Shown here: one piece after another, positions 32,831-47,473 of the stretch
Layout of the letters: each line of letters starts with the position of its first letter
Position numbering within the stretch: position 1 is the stretch's first letter
Assembly (NCBI RefSeq): GCF_009905375.1
Contig: NW_027419879.1
Span: 1-64,000 of the forward strand
Direction of reading: 5' to 3'
Source of the DNA: Apium graveolens
Taxonomy: Eukaryota; Streptophyta; Magnoliopsida; Apiales; Apiaceae
DNA: 64,000 bases
Notes under the pieces: model-generated
Databases searched by the model: none
What the model saw: only the letters and a program-made list of their open reading frames with translations
What the model was told of the DNA's origin: nothing
Program-made: the position numbers and the translations under genes

Positions 32831-35800
32831 TTCAACTATACTCTAGCAAGTCAACTATGAACCTTTTAAGCTTTAAGGATATTCGTCTTAATGAGTTTCA
32901 CGTGGAAACTACTAGTGAGGGCGAAAATAATATCTCCTAATCACTTCATCTACCTCAGGCTTAAGAAAATCTTGGAGAAATTACCATCAGTCTCTTCTGG
33001 GTTGTATACCACACAAATAAGGTCATTGAGTCTTACAATGTCACTATTCCCAAAATCGTTGATCCAAAATCCCTTATTAATGTGGCATGATAGACTAGGT
33101 CATCCAGAAGTCTCTATGATGCATCGTATTATAGGAAATTCTATGGGACATCCTCTTAGACACCATAAGATCATACCACAAGAAGAAACTTCCTTGTTCA
33201 GCTTATTCTCTAGGAAAATTAATTGGTTCGACCATCTCAATGTTAAACTTAAACCGAATCCCCCAAGTTCCTAGAACGGATCCAAGGTGACATTTGTGTT
33301 TCATTCATCCATCTTCAGGCCTATTCAGATATTTCATGGTTTTAATTGATGCAATCAACCAGATGGTCTCATGTATGTCCTACTTTCCTACCCCGAAATT
33401 TAGCTTTTGCCAAACTGTTTGCCCAAATAATAAAGTTACGAGCCCAATTCTCAGACCATCATATTAAATCAATTTGTTTAGATAATGTTGTTGATTTTAC
33501 ATCCTCAACTTTCAATGATTATTGTGTGATGGTTGGGAATCTCAGTCGAACAATCCAGTAGCGTACGTACGTACTCAAACTGGTTGGCAGAATCTTTGAT
33601 TAAAAGACTTCAACTTATCGCTCGTCCCTTACTTCTTAGAGCCAACTTACCAACATTTGTTTGGGTCATGCTATATTACATGTTGTGAACCTAATAAGAA
33701 TTAGGCATCCTCCTATCATAAACAATCTCCCCATCAACTAGCACTTGGTCAAATTCTTGATGTCTCTCATTTTAAGATTTTTGGTCATGCCGTATATGTT
33801 CTCATTGCCCCACCTCAAAGGTTAAAGATGGGATCGTAAAGGAGGATGGGTATATATGTCGGTTTTGATTCACCATCTATTATAGATATCCTGAACCACT
33901 AATTGGGGATTTTTACTGCTCGCTATGCTGATTGTCATTTTGATGAGTCAATATTTCCGACATTAGGGGGAGATAAATTATTGCATTAGATGAACCCTTA
34001 CTTGACATGGAATACATCAGGATAAAATGTTTTAGATCCGAGAACTAATCAATGTGAATCTGAAGTTCAAAGAATAATTCATATGCAAAATATTTCTAAT
34101 CAAATCCATATGCTTTTAGTGATTCTAGGCATATTGTTAAATCACATATACCTACCATTAATGCCCTAGCAAGGGTTGAAATACCTATTCATAAATCAGT
34201 TCCCGAAGAATTGATTAATAATTCAAAACCATGCCAGAAGCGCGGTAGACCAATTGGTGCAAAAGATGTTGTACCAAGAAAACGAAAAACGATTGGACAT
34301 GCCTCTGAAGTGGCAAATGTTCCAGACAATACCCCAGAAGTGGTATCACCTCCTGAAGAGGTTAAAACCCCTGAAGTGGCAGTGACAAAACCACCAGAAG
34401 TGGTATTGCCTCTAGAAGAGGATATTGCCTTTGAAGTGGCACATACTTCCGTAAAACAAAGGTACCTGAAAGTTATGAGATCTCATTAAGTTATGTACAT
34501 AATGGAAAATTATTGGATCGTGGGAGTATTGAAGTTGATGGTGTATATGCTTTTTCTGTGGCATGTGATATTATTATGAACACCGATCCATAATCACAAT
34601 ATGGAAGAATGTCAACAAATAGATGATTGGCCAAAATGGAAAGTTACAATCCAGAAAGAATTGCAATCCTTGCGCAAGAGAAATGTATTTGGACCTGCAG
34701 TCCGAACACCAGCTGGTGTGGTTCCCATTGGGAACAGATGGGTATTTGTCCGAAAACGAAATGAGAGAAATGAAATTGTAAGATATAAAGCCCGGCTCGT
34801 AGCCTAGGGATTCTCTCAAAGGCCTGGATTTGATTACCAGGAAACTTACTCTCATGTGATGGATGGGGTTACTTTTCATTTTCTTATGGGTATGGCTTGT
34901 ATGAAAAAATTGGAAACACGTCTAATGGACGTTGTGACAGCCTAACTATATGGATCACTTGATAGTGATATCTATAAGAAAATCTCTGAAGGATTAAAAT
35001 TGGATGAGACTAAGACTCGTCATTTATACTCAGTTAAATTATAATGATCAATATATGGACTGAAACAATCTGGTCGTATGTGGTATAACAGGCTTAGTGA
35101 ATACTTATCGGATGATGGGTATGTTAATGATAAAGTATGCAAATGTGTGTTTATTAAAAGATCTCAAACTGGTTTCGTTATTACTGTTGTATATGTGGAT
35201 GATTTGAATATTGTAGGTACTTCTGAAGATATTACTAATGCTGCTAATTATTTGAAAAATGAGTTTGAGATGAAAGATCTTGGAAAGACAAAGTTATGTT
35301 TAGGTTTACGGGTGGAACACTTATCTTCAGGAATATTTGTTCATCAATCAACCTACACAGAAAAAGTTCTTGATCGATTTTACATGGAAAAATCTCATCC
35401 TCTAACTACACCAATGGTGGTTCGGTCACTTGAATTTGAAAATGATCCATTTTATCCCATAAAAGAAGATGAAGATCCACTTGGACCATAAGTTCCATAT
35501 CTCAGTGCAATTGGCACTCTTATGTACCTCGCGAACAACACACGGCCTGATATTGCTTTTGTTGTGAATCTATTAGCAAGATTCAGTTCAGATCAAACTA
35601 AAAGACATTGGGATGGAATCAAGCATATATTAAGATATCTTCGCGGGATAATTGAACTTGGATTATTCTTTCCAAATAATTCGAAATCACAGCTGGTTGG
35701 ATATGCAGATGCTGGATACTTGTCAGATGCTTATGTTTGGACGATCACAGACAGGTTACTTATTCACATATTGCGGTATGCTATCTCTTGAAAGTCTACA

Positions 35801-36680
35801 AAACAGACCATGGCTGCAACTTCATCAAATCACGTAAAATTACTAGCAATCCATTAAGCAAGTAGGGAATGTGTCTGGATACGATCCATAATCCAACATA
35901 TTCGGCAATCATGTGGATTATCAAATGTTACAGACGGCCCCACTATTTTGTTTGAAGATAATTCAGCTTGCATTAAAGAGTTAAAGGAAGGATATATCAA
36001 GGGAGATCGAACAAAATACATCTTACCAAATTCTTCTACACTCACGAATTATAAGAGAATGGAGATATTGAGGTACAACAAGTTTGATCATGTAATGATC
36101 TAGCGGATATACTTACAAAGTCACTACCGATATCAACATTTGAAAAGCTACGAAATAACATCTGAATGCCAAGATTGAAGAACATATTACATTAAGATGT
36201 CGATATGTGAGATATTTTATTCAGGGGGAGACTGTACCTTTTTCCTTCGTCAAGGTTTTTATCCCACCGGGTTTTTCTTGCAAGATTTTAACGAGGCAGT
36301 TAATTTTTGAGATACTCACATTTGATATCAAGGGGAAGTGTTATAATGATTGTCAAATCTTATTAAGGAAAACTCGTGATACTTACTAAGGAAGATTCGC
36401 GATACTTATCAGAAAGACTTAATTTAAGATTGGAAGCTTGTCACGAAAATTAAGATTTTGTTAACCTGACTAAGAAAACTTACCTATTAAGTTTTCTTAG
36501 TATAATTGATAAAGCTCTACTATACATAGAAGTTTTGCCTAGTCATTTGTACTTGAACAATCACAGAAGAATTAATAATACTTTTTCTCTCTTCTTTCTT
36601 TTTTACTCTACAGTTTCTTATTTTATCCTCTTTTAATTTCTTACAACTCTTTTGCTGAATATATTATCATATTATGTCCA
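32831..36680 (+). mobile_element. Ty1/copia element copia-3, 5' truncated, copy 2
   Basis: Integrase part at 32851-33975, linker at 33976-34600 (open 34211-34489), RT at 34601-35491, RNase H at 35492-36165 and LTR at 36339-36680. The integrase part carries many single-base indels not found in the other copies, mostly doubled bases (for example near 33079, 33186, 33224, 33352, 33379, 33391, 33537 and 33550). The RT has the TAG stop near 34804. The LTR lacks three bases near its start (one ATA/AAT unit) and differs in a patch near 36585-36640. Confidence 0.88.
34601..35491 (+). pseudogene. copia-3 reverse transcriptase, copy 2
   Basis: Same motifs as 10077-10966. The first piece runs open from MEECQQIDDW to YKARLVA and then meets TAG, a substitution relative to copy 1 and shared with copy 3. 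YVDD is intact. Confidence 0.9.
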
Positions 36681-39152
36681 GGCAATTCCATTTTGGTAGA
36701 TTTTAAATAAACTTGAATTACAAAAACGGTATAAAGCTACATAAGGTATGCATTTTCGAAATATCTTGAACAAATTTGTCATTATCAAATATATTTAGAA
36801 AATTAAAGCCGAAAAATAACCAGATAGACATAGTCCGGATAAAAATCCCATTTGACCTTGCCTGGCAGGCTAGCAATGGGTGTGAAATCCCTTGTAATTT
36901 TCTAAAAAGAACCCGGTTTAATAAAATGTTTTCAAATTCAGATAAAACTCAATGGCCCGCTATTTATGCATAACTTAGAAGTGTGTGAAATCTGCATGTA
37001 TGAGATGAAAGCATATAATTTGGCTAAGCCGTGAATTCATGGGCTCAAGTTAGGATTAGTTAACGGTCTATACACTTGTTAACCTTTTTTCAAAAGATTC
37101 ATAAAATCATGGACCTCGTTTCATAACTCCCAAAGGATTCATTGTGTTTGGACCTGCTTAGAGGATTCATGAAAGTGGTACCCATAATATTTTTGTATTA
37201 ATATCAAATTTTCTTCGTATACGTGATCTTTCTGAAATTGAATTATTGTTTTAGAAGGTTTTGGAAAGGAGCAAATCAAGAAGAACCAGCATCCAAATCT
37301 GAACATACCAATGGTCCGAAGATTAAAGGACTTTTTTGATAATTAAACGGAAAATCGAAGATAAAAAGAATAGCATTGATTTAATTAGAACGGTGATAAA
37401 AGAGTTGTGACTTTTGGATGAATTTAGAACTTTATTTATTTTGATTGAGTTTATACTTTATATTTGTTGAATTTGAACTTTGATTAACAGTTCTTAAGTT
37501 AAATATGTATTTAAGAATTCAAAGTTCCAAAGTGTCACCAATAGATATTTTTTATGTTGGTAAAAACAATAAAAAATGTTACAATAAATACAATAGTGTT
37601 ATAATAGAGGTAAGAGTGTTAATTATTTTATAATATTGTGTTACAATAGCAAAACAAGGTTGCAAAAGAGCTTATCACAACAAATTTTTTGGTGTTACTA
37701 AAGGTTTAGGGGTGTTACAATGGAACCGTGGTTGCACATGTTTGGTGTTACCAGATACTGAAGGTGTAACCATAGGGGGTATATGGTTACACTTTAACCT
37801 ATATTATCAAAGGCTCTAAAAGTCTTATCATAGACCCATATTGTAGCATGAGCAAATCCAACACTACCAAATTTTCAAAAAGTCTAATTATAGCCCAATT
37901 TTTTGCTTTAGATAACATTTTTTTGGCCATTTTTATATTTTTTTTGGTATTTCTAGAGACGATATATGGTGTGGTATAAAGGGAACTACGTTAAAAGGAT
38001 GTATGGTGTAATAGTTTTTAAATTATTAGGTGCAAAGTGTGACGAATTAAAGTACTAGACCAAAATTTAAAAAAAAAATAACCAAACGTAAGGATGCAAA
38101 GTGCTAAAAACTCATTTTAATATTATTATTACTAACATAGTTACTCTTGAAAAATATTGAGCTAAATTTTTTAGTTTTCAATAATATAATTAATGCATAT
38201 TTTTTTCAAAATAATCAGGATTTGGGCAATTAGAATAATTAAATGTCCACCTTAAAAATAAGTTATTTATCGGGTTTGTTACATTTATTAAAGTCGTGGT
38301 GAATTTAATTTATGTCGACGTGAATTAAAGCCTAAAATTAACCGGATAGACTTAGTTTAGATAAAAATCCCATTTGACCTTGCCTAGCAGGCTAGCAATG
38401 GGTGTGAAAACCCCCTGTAATTTTCTAAAAAGAACCCGGTTTAATAAATGTTTTCCAATTCAGATAAAACTCAATGGCCCGCTATTTATGCATAGCTTAG
38501 AAGTGTGAATCTGCATGTATGAACTGAAAGCATAGAATTTGACTAAGCCCGTGAATTCATGGGCTCAAGTTAGGATTAGTTAACGGTCTATCCCCTTGTG
38601 AATTCCTCAAGGCATGTTTGGATTAGCTAACTTATTATTTATTATTACATGTACAAATACTCTCCCGTCATATTTCCCCTCCATATATATTTTAAAACTC
38701 TCATAAATATTATTTTTTAATTTTTTCTTTTAAATAAAAATATGATACTTAAATTTATATGAAAAAAGAAAATTTTAAAAATAAATTATTAAATTATACT
38801 TTATATTATTCTTAAAATGTGTGTCAAGTACGAGAAAAAAAATCGTAAAAAATGAGTCGAATGCAGGGAATTTAATTTTAGACTATATGTGTTATTAGTT
38901 GTTCGGATAAATCTATTAGTAATTTATAATTATATTCTATGAAAACTGATAATATTGCTAGAAGATTAAAAATTACTTTTTAAATGAAGGGTATAGCGTT
39001 TTATGAAGCTAATTTATAAATTTTTAAAATAAATAACTGAAATAGCTGCCATTACATACATGATTTTAATTTATAAAAGAAAAGTTGACTTGTAAACAGA
39101 TATCCGAAAAAGCTCCGACTTCTGTATGAGAGCAGGGTCAAATTGTTCCCGA

Positions 39153-39848
39153 TAGGGGTGTACGCGGTTCGGATCGGATCGGTTTTGGGATAAAAGTCGA
39201 ACCAAGTCGCGAATAGCGGTTTTAGAAAATTGTCATCCGCAACAGCAAATGCGGTTGCGGTTAACCGCGTCAATTGCGATTGCGAATTTGCGGTTATTGC
39301 GGATCGGTTTGCGGTTCAACTACTTATTTTATAATAATTTATAATTTGCAAAAAAAAATCGGAATATTAATAAATTCAAGTTTAAGTTACGTGATAAATT
39401 TACATTCGAAATAAAAATAAACTAATGCTATGTGTGAAGTAAGAATATTAAAAATATACAAAAATATGGAGGTGAGAGAAAAGAAAAAAGAAAAGGATAA
39501 TAAAAAAATTACATGTTGATTACATTTTCCATTTGTTTTTGTTATATATCTTATAATGATTGTAAATTTATGAACGAAAATCTTAACATTAACCTGAGAT
39601 TAGTTAATAAATGTGTATACTTGTTAATTTATATGATATCAATTATATTCTTGGAAATATATTATATTATTAATATATGTTGCGAGTTGCGGTTGCGATT
39701 TTGCGATTTTCAAAAATTTAAAATTGCATCCAAATCGCGAATGAGTGGTTTTTAAATTTTAGATCCATAATCAATCCGTGTTTTGTAATTATCCGTAAAA
39801 TACGGTTCGATAAGCGGTTCATCTCTACACACCTGATTCTCACCCCTA
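39153..39848. mobile_element. non-autonomous hAT-like element, copy 2
   Basis: Same element with the same ends and flanking GTTCCC duplication, three bases shorter through homopolymer changes. Confidence 0.75.
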
Positions 39849-40701
39849 GTTCCCAGACCGAAAACAGAGTATTACATTTATATTAATACAGAGAAAACAT
39901 TATTCTATTGATTATAATAAACAAACAAATTAGATAGTTGCACCAACTAAAATGAAGACGGTATATAAAACAAACAACTTTATAAAAAAATGTGATGGCC
40001 TTGGATTCGCTCAGTCGACCAACTTTTTTTCCTACTTTTCTTGCACCCAAGCAGAGACGCATGTCGTGCATTTATAAATTTGTTTTGTTCTGTTTAATTA
40101 TTAGGGATTTTATTTACAAAGAGCCTCATTTGATGGGAAATTAGAGAACAAATATTGTAGAATTAAAATATTGTTTTGTTCGAAAAAACACTGTGGATTA
40201 CATTACATTTTGTGTAAACTTATACATCTACTCAACTCACCATACTTGATAATTGGTAGCGTTGAACAATTGTAATGAAAGTATCTCAATCTTTATATAT
40301 TTAATGTGTCTGGGCAAAGTAGCTGTAAGTACGATTAATTTATATATTGGTTGTTGCGGGAATCATGCATAACTTGGTATTTACTATTTACTTCAATTTG
40401 CTTACAGCAACTGGGGTGTTAAAGTTTAAATTGTTAAATTTATTACTATAATTTGAGATCAAAAAATATATTTGGTGCTAAAATATTCAACTGCAATATT
40501 AGTTTTAATTTACAATTAAATATTTTTCTATTTAATGAAGTTCTGTATGTATTTTTGAAATTTCTCTTAAAATATATCAACATACATTTCATATTTAGTT
40601 ATTTAATAATATGCGAAGGATATAGAAAGAATGCCCAAAATACACCACTTTCCAGCTTCAACTGCCCAAAATACCCACCGGCGGGAAAAGTGCCCAAAAT
40701 A

Positions 40702-42275
40702 CCAAGTTATTCTAGCTAAACAAGCTATTCTAGCTAAACAAGTTTGGAGGTGTATTAAATTTCTAATTCTTTGTGTTCGCGAGTTCTAAAAGCTAGTTAT
40801 TTTCCAAATTGTGATATTTCAGAAGCTCAGAAGGGTTCTTTTATTTCTTTTGTTTGGAGGAGTATTCTTTGGGGGGCTGAGAAGTGATTGAGAAAGGATA
40901 CAAATGGAGAATAGGAAATGGTTGTAATGTTAAGGTGTTTAAAGATCCATGATCACCAAGTCCTAAAAAATTTAAATTTTTTGAGAAACCTTTACTTTTT
41001 GAAGATATTTATGTTAAAGATTTAAAGATGAATAATGGGCAATGGGATGAGAATTTAATTAGAGATATTTTTTCTGAAGAGGATGTGAACTTGATTCTTA
41101 CCCTGCCTATTGTTGATAATAGTGTGGAAGTTAGAATCCTCTGGCATTATTCAAAAAATGGTGAATACTCTGTTAAAAGTGGATATAAAATTGCTCTTGA
41201 TATGTTGGAGAATCGTGAATTGTCTAATTTTTAGAAATCTGAATCTTGGTGGAAAATTTTTATGGAGTCTGAGTATTCCCCCGAAGATAAAAAAAATTTG
41301 TTTGGAGCGTCTGTCAGTCGTGGTTACCTACAAATAATGCTTTATCGACCAAAAAAAATCATCTTGATAAGTGGTGTTGTAGATGTCGTAATCAATCTGT
41401 TGAATCTATAAATCATGCCTTCTGGAGATGTAAATATGCTTCTCAAATTTTGAAGATGACTAAATTTTGGAGATGGATTAAAAGGGACTCGGGAGATGAT
41501 GTTTCTTCTCTTATCTATAATTTGCCGTGTTCAATTCCAAAAGATGATTTTGATTTTTTTTTGCATCGTATATTGGCATGTTTGGAACCTAAGAATAGTG
41601 AAGTTCATGATAAAAGAGATTTTGATCCTTCAGACACTCTTAGTGGTGTTTTAATTATTTGGCAGAGTACATAATGGTAAAAGTAATTATCCGTTAATTG
41701 AGGATGGTGGTGCTACCAAAACTACTCGGGTTAAGATTTGGTCTCTACCATTTCATTATGATTTCAAAATTAATGTTGACGCTGGTGTAATCTTAGAAAC
41801 AGGTGAACGGGGTTTCGGAGTAGTAATTAGAGATAAAAATCGAGTTGTTCTTGGATGTAAGAGTATATTCTGTAGACGGAGTTTAAGTGTGTTAAATGAT
41901 GAATTATGGGCTATTTTTGAAGGTATTAAGATGCCAAAAGAGTTCAAAGTTCAAAACTTCTCTATTAAATCATATTCGATTGGTGTTATTTGCCATTTAT
42001 CTCAATGTCTGGTTCAATATTATCATACGGTTATTGGGATTGTGATGGTTTTATCAGAAAAATTTACGGAGAGTTGGAGGGTGTAGCATTTGCTAGTTTT
42101 AGTTTTTGTCATAGGAGTTCTAATTTAGTTTTTCATCTTTTAGCTGGAATTGCTTTGAATTTTAAAGTTGATGTTATCTGGAACGGGGTATTACCATTTG
42201 TTGTGTGTGCTACAATTTGTGCAGATGCACCTCTTCTTTGATATTTGCGTGTATGTTTCAATTTCAAAATTAGAA
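40702..42275 (+). pseudogene. plant L1-type LINE 3' part, copy 2
   Basis: Same relic as 16205-17780. The frame at 41450-41674 is open where copy 1 has a stop because this copy lacks one A near 41595. Confidence 0.85.
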
Positions 42276-43807
42276 AAAAAAGTGATCAGAAAATTTTTTG
42301 AGCCCCTCGAACAGTCAAAGCATTTATTTGTTGAGTTGAAAAACTTTGATCATGCAAAAAAATCAGCACAAGTTTCAAATTTCAACCAACAAATTTTACT
42401 TTGCAGAGGTTATCACTTAACATACCATATAACGGAATCGTAGAAATTTTCGAATATGCTACTTTAATTGTTCGTCTCCGACCAACCCGTCGTAAATTGT
42501 GCAATAGTTCAAGAACATTTCTTAAAGTCCTGTAGTTTTTAAATAATAATGAAAAGGTATTGAAACTTGATAAAGATTAGAAAAATTAAAATTGGGTTAA
42601 AATAATGGACCTAAAATATGGATCTGATTTTAATATAAATAACTTGTATATTAAGAAATAGGGTTTTATAAAGATATATATGTCACATTCTACTTTCTCT
42701 TCTTTATTTTAAAAATTCGTAAGATTTTCATACATAAAAACCAGCAACCTTGTACAAATCGTAGAAAATTCATATTGAGTTGGCATTCGTTGATTTTGAA
42801 TTTTTCGGAATGATATCTTCGTGTTCTGAGTTTTTCAAGAAAACATCATTTAGTGGATGAAAAAGGCTATAAACAGATTTAATCAGGATTAAAATCAAGA
42901 AGAAATTCGATATCCGATATGTACAATTATTGACGAGTTACTATGGATTGAATATGGGTTTAGTGTGAATTATTTGTTTGCGTGATTGAGGTAAGTAATT
43001 ATTCGTTTCTCTGTATATGTTCTGTAACATGCCATATTACGTGTGATTGTATATTCTCTAATATTTGTTTAGTTATTATAAGTGTGACATCTATTCGTGA
43101 TTAATAAGATAACAATTTTAGGAAATCCCCAGTTTCAGTCATATATAAGAATTAGAACACAATCACTTGATTGTGTGATACATTGAACATATAACTAGTT
43201 TGCACACGTTCCTGAACATATCAAGATTTGGTTTCAGTTGACGAGTGACGTGAACTAACCCCTCATCGAATAAAAACTCAGTCACTTGGAAAAGTATGAC
43301 ATAAAGTACAAAATACCGGTCACTAGCAAAGTGTGTTATATTGTGTGATTTATGACGGTGGAAATTTTTCAGATAAAAAGATAATATTAATATTTATTGA
43401 TTGATTAAGAATATCGATTTGTGAATTATAGAACCTATTGTGTGCTTCGTTTTGATAATTATCATAAAAATATATTATGTGAATCGTGTACTAATTATTA
43501 TCGAATATTTGTGTAATCCTATATGATAGATGTTATGTGTCGGATGTAGAAGTTCTGTTTGGATGTTAAAAATATTATTTTAAGTCGTTGAACGGTAGTT
43601 ACTTACTGGAATTCGCAACTCATCCTTTTAATTTTCATATTTGTGTGAGATCAAGTTGAATAATATTGAAATTTGACAATCTTAATTTTAGAGTGGATAG
43701 ACTTTTGAATTTTCGTTAGATGTGTTTTTTTTGTAAAAATCATATTTATAATTAAATTTTGAATCAATTATTAAATTGTATTTTAGTTTTAATTTATAAT
43801 TAATAAT

Positions 43808-46800
43808 TATTAGGAAAATATATTAAATATATATTATATTTTGGATATTTATTATAAAGGGTTGTAATATTGAGGTATATATACATATCCTCAAATACAT
43901 TATTATGAGATTGAATGATTGAATAACACCTTTATTAATTTTGTCATGGCATCATAGACAGGTCAAGTAACCTTACTTCCGCATATACAAATCATTATAT
44001 AGAATATGTATTACCAAGATTCTCGAAGAAACAAAGTCAGTCATTGATTACAGCTTTTGATAACCCTAAAAATACAGTATATCAACTAAAAAGTGAAAGT
44101 GATGATAAAGGATGGATAATTGATACTGGCGCTTCAAATCATATTACGGGGAATTTATCATGTTTGAAGAATATTAAAGATATGGTTCCATGTCCCGTTG
44201 ATTTTCCAAATGGTGAGAAAGTTGCAGCAATCAAATAAGGAATGATGCAACTTTCGGACAAAATTTATCTTAATCGGGTCCTCTATGTTCCCAAATTAAC
44301 TTGCAATTTAATTTTTGTTTCACAAATTAGTGATGATCAGAATTATTTTGTTCGATTTTCGTCTGACATGTGTGTTATATAAGATCTTCATTCAAGTGAG
44401 GTTATTGGGATTGGTGGGAGACAAGATAGAATATAATAACATTATATTTTTGGTGTGTCTTGAATGTCACTACTTTTTCAGTATTAAGTTCTTCCATAGA
44501 ATTTTGCTATAAACGGATGGGACATCCTTCTGAAAAAATTATAAAATTAATCCATCCACTTCATAATTTAAAGGGGTGTTTGGATAAAGCATGTGAGTGT
44601 GTCATCGTGCAAAGTAACATAGGGAAATTTTTCTACAAGTGATGATAAATCTACACGAATTTCTGAGTTAGTCCATTGTGATTTATGGGGTCTTTACAAT
44701 ACACATCCATCTTGTGGAGCTCGTTATTTACTGACATTGGTGGATGATTTTTCTCGTGCTGTATGGGTATTCTTGCTGAATTATAAAACAGAGGTACTTA
44801 AATTTTTCATGTGGTTCATTGCTATAGTTGACCATCAGTTCTCACATAAAATTAAAATTATACGCAGTGACAATGGTACATAATTTAATAGCATGAAAAA
44901 ATATTTTTTGGAGAATGGTATATTATTTCAAATAAGTTGTGTGGGTACTCCTCAGCAGAATGGACAAGTAGAGAGAAAACATCGTCATATTTTAAATATT
45001 GGGACGCTTTAAGATTTCAAAGGAATTTGCCTATCATATTTTGGGGAGAATGTATCTTGCCTGCAGCTCATTTAACTAATAGAACACCCTCTAGTGTTTT
45101 ACAAAACAAGACTCCATGTGAAATTTTGTTTGATTTTTCGCCCTCGTATGATATTTTACGTGTATTTGGATGTTTTTGTTTTGCTCATAATGAACGAGCA
45201 AATGGTGATAAATTTGCAAGTCATAGTAGAAAGTGTATTTTTGTAGGTTACCATCCTGGAAAAAAAGGATGGAAGCTATATGATTTAGAGAATAAAGAAT
45301 TTTTCCTATCTCATGATATGAAATTTTATGAGAATAATTTTCCTTACTTGGAGAATGATTTGGTGAATACTAAATTGCCCCCTCAAATGGAAAACAAAGT
45401 GTTTATATATGATTTAGAAATTTGTGAGTATTACTGTACGCCAAACGAAATAACATAGGTATTGGAAGAAATCTCAAACTTAGATCCTCCTAATCATAGT
45501 ATCATACGACCAAATTTGGTGACACTTGATCTTGAAATCAGCGATATGCAAGCAGCTGAGACCTCTAGAATGGATGAATAAGTACCTAATGCTGCTTTGG
45601 ATAGTACGTCGGGTCAAGGAATGAGAACAAAATTTTCATCGACCAAACTTAAGGACTTTGTAATACATATAGTATTACAGAAGACTCCATCGAATGTTTC
45701 CTCTACTCCTGATTCTCCTTCGAGTACACATTTTTCGATAGCACATTATGTAAGTTGTAATAAATTTTATGTTAAACACCAAAATTTTCTTGCAGCTATT
45801 ACTACAAGTGTGGAGCCACGGTCTTTTAAGGAGGCTGTGAAAGACACATGGAGGTGTAGTGCTATGCAAAACGAAATTCAAGCTTTAGAAGATAATGACA
45901 CATATCTTCCTCCCGGTAAGAAAGCTCTTGGCAATAAATGGGTGTACAAAATTAAGTATAACTCAGATGGAACAGTTGAAAGATTGAAGGCTAGACTGGT
46001 TATTTTTGGGAATCATCGGGTGGAAGGTATTGATTATAATGAAACATTTGCTCTGATGGCAAAGATGGTCATTGTTCGGGTTTTCTTAGTCATTGTTATA
46101 TCAAAAATTTGGGAATTACTTCAAATGGATGTCCAGAAAACCTTTTTATGCGGTGATCTCGATGAGGAAGTTTATATAAAATTTCCACCTTGTTTTAAAT
46201 CTTCAAATCCTTGTATGATTTATTGTCTTCGTAAGTCAATAAATGGGTTAGGACAGTCACCTCGTTGTTGGTCTGATAAACTTGTTGCGGCATTAAAGGA
46301 ATATAGATTCATGCAATCTTATACTGATTATTCACTTTTTACGTATACAAAAGGTGGTGTGCAAAAAAATGTAATTGTCTATGTTGATGACTTGATTATT
46401 TCTGGAAGTGACTCCCATGCATTAAAGATGTTTAAAGATTATCTTTGCTCTTGTTTTCCCATGAAAGATCTTGGGATGCTGAAATATTTTTTGGGTATTG
46501 ATGTGCCTTGAAGTCCTCAAGGATTATTTCTATGTCAACGAAAATATGCTCTTGATATTATTTTCGAAGCAGGTATTGGGTGATAGGCCTGTAATTCTAC
46601 TAATTGAACAAAATTATAAACTTGGTCATGCTACCGGTGCATATCTCACGGATCCTGAAAAATATAGTAGACTTATTGAGCGTATTATTTATTTGGTTGT
46701 TACACGCCCAGATTTTTCATACACAGTTCATATTTTTTCTTAATTTTTACAAAATTCTCGAAAAGAGCATTGTGATGCAGCGCTACATACAATTTGTTAT

Positions 46801-47473
46801 TTGAAGGGAGCTTCGGGTCAAGGAATTTTACTTCGTTCTGATAGTGAATTGTCTTTGACCGGTTGGTGCGACTCAGATTGGGCAGCATGTCCTCTTACTT
46901 GGCGATCTTTTACTGGTTGGTTGGTATTTCTTGGACAGTCGCCAATATCCTGGGAGACTAAAAAGCAACCAACAGTATCCCGTTCTTCAATTGAAGCCGA
47001 GTATCGTTCTATGACAGCTATTACTTATGAGTTAAAGTGGTTGAAGGAACTTTTATTGAGTCTTGGTCATGTACATCACAAGAAAGCTATTCCTTTATTT
47101 TTTGATAGTCAGTCAACACCACACATTGTCAAAAATCATGTTTTTTTATGAGAGAACGAAACATATTAAGGTCGATTGTCACTTTGTGCGAGATGTTATT
47201 CAAGATGGTATTATTTTTTCATTTTATATGCATACAACTAAAAAATTAGCAGATATCTTTACAAAGACTCTTAAAAAGAGACAGCTTGATTTTTATTTTA
47301 GCAAGTTGGACATTTCTGATCTATATGCTCCAACTTGAGAGGGGGTACTAGGAAAATATATTAAATATATATTATATTTTGAATATTTGTTATAGTGTTG
47401 TAATATTGATGTATATATACATACCGTCAAATACATTATTATGAAGGATTGAATAACATCTTTATTAATTTTA
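43808..47473 (+). mobile_element. Ty1/copia element copia-4, gag-less, copy 2
   Basis: Same element as 19314-22979, offset by 24494 throughout, so no length change occurs anywhere in it. Protease part at 44004-44644, integrase at 44645-45458, RT at 45597-46744, RNase H at 46745-47338. The main open frames are unchanged. Confidence 0.88.
45597..46511 (+). pseudogene. copia-4 reverse transcriptase, copy 2
   Basis: A 304-codon open piece that translates identically to the one at 21103-22017, including the INGLGQ change and the intact YVDD. Confidence 0.9.
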
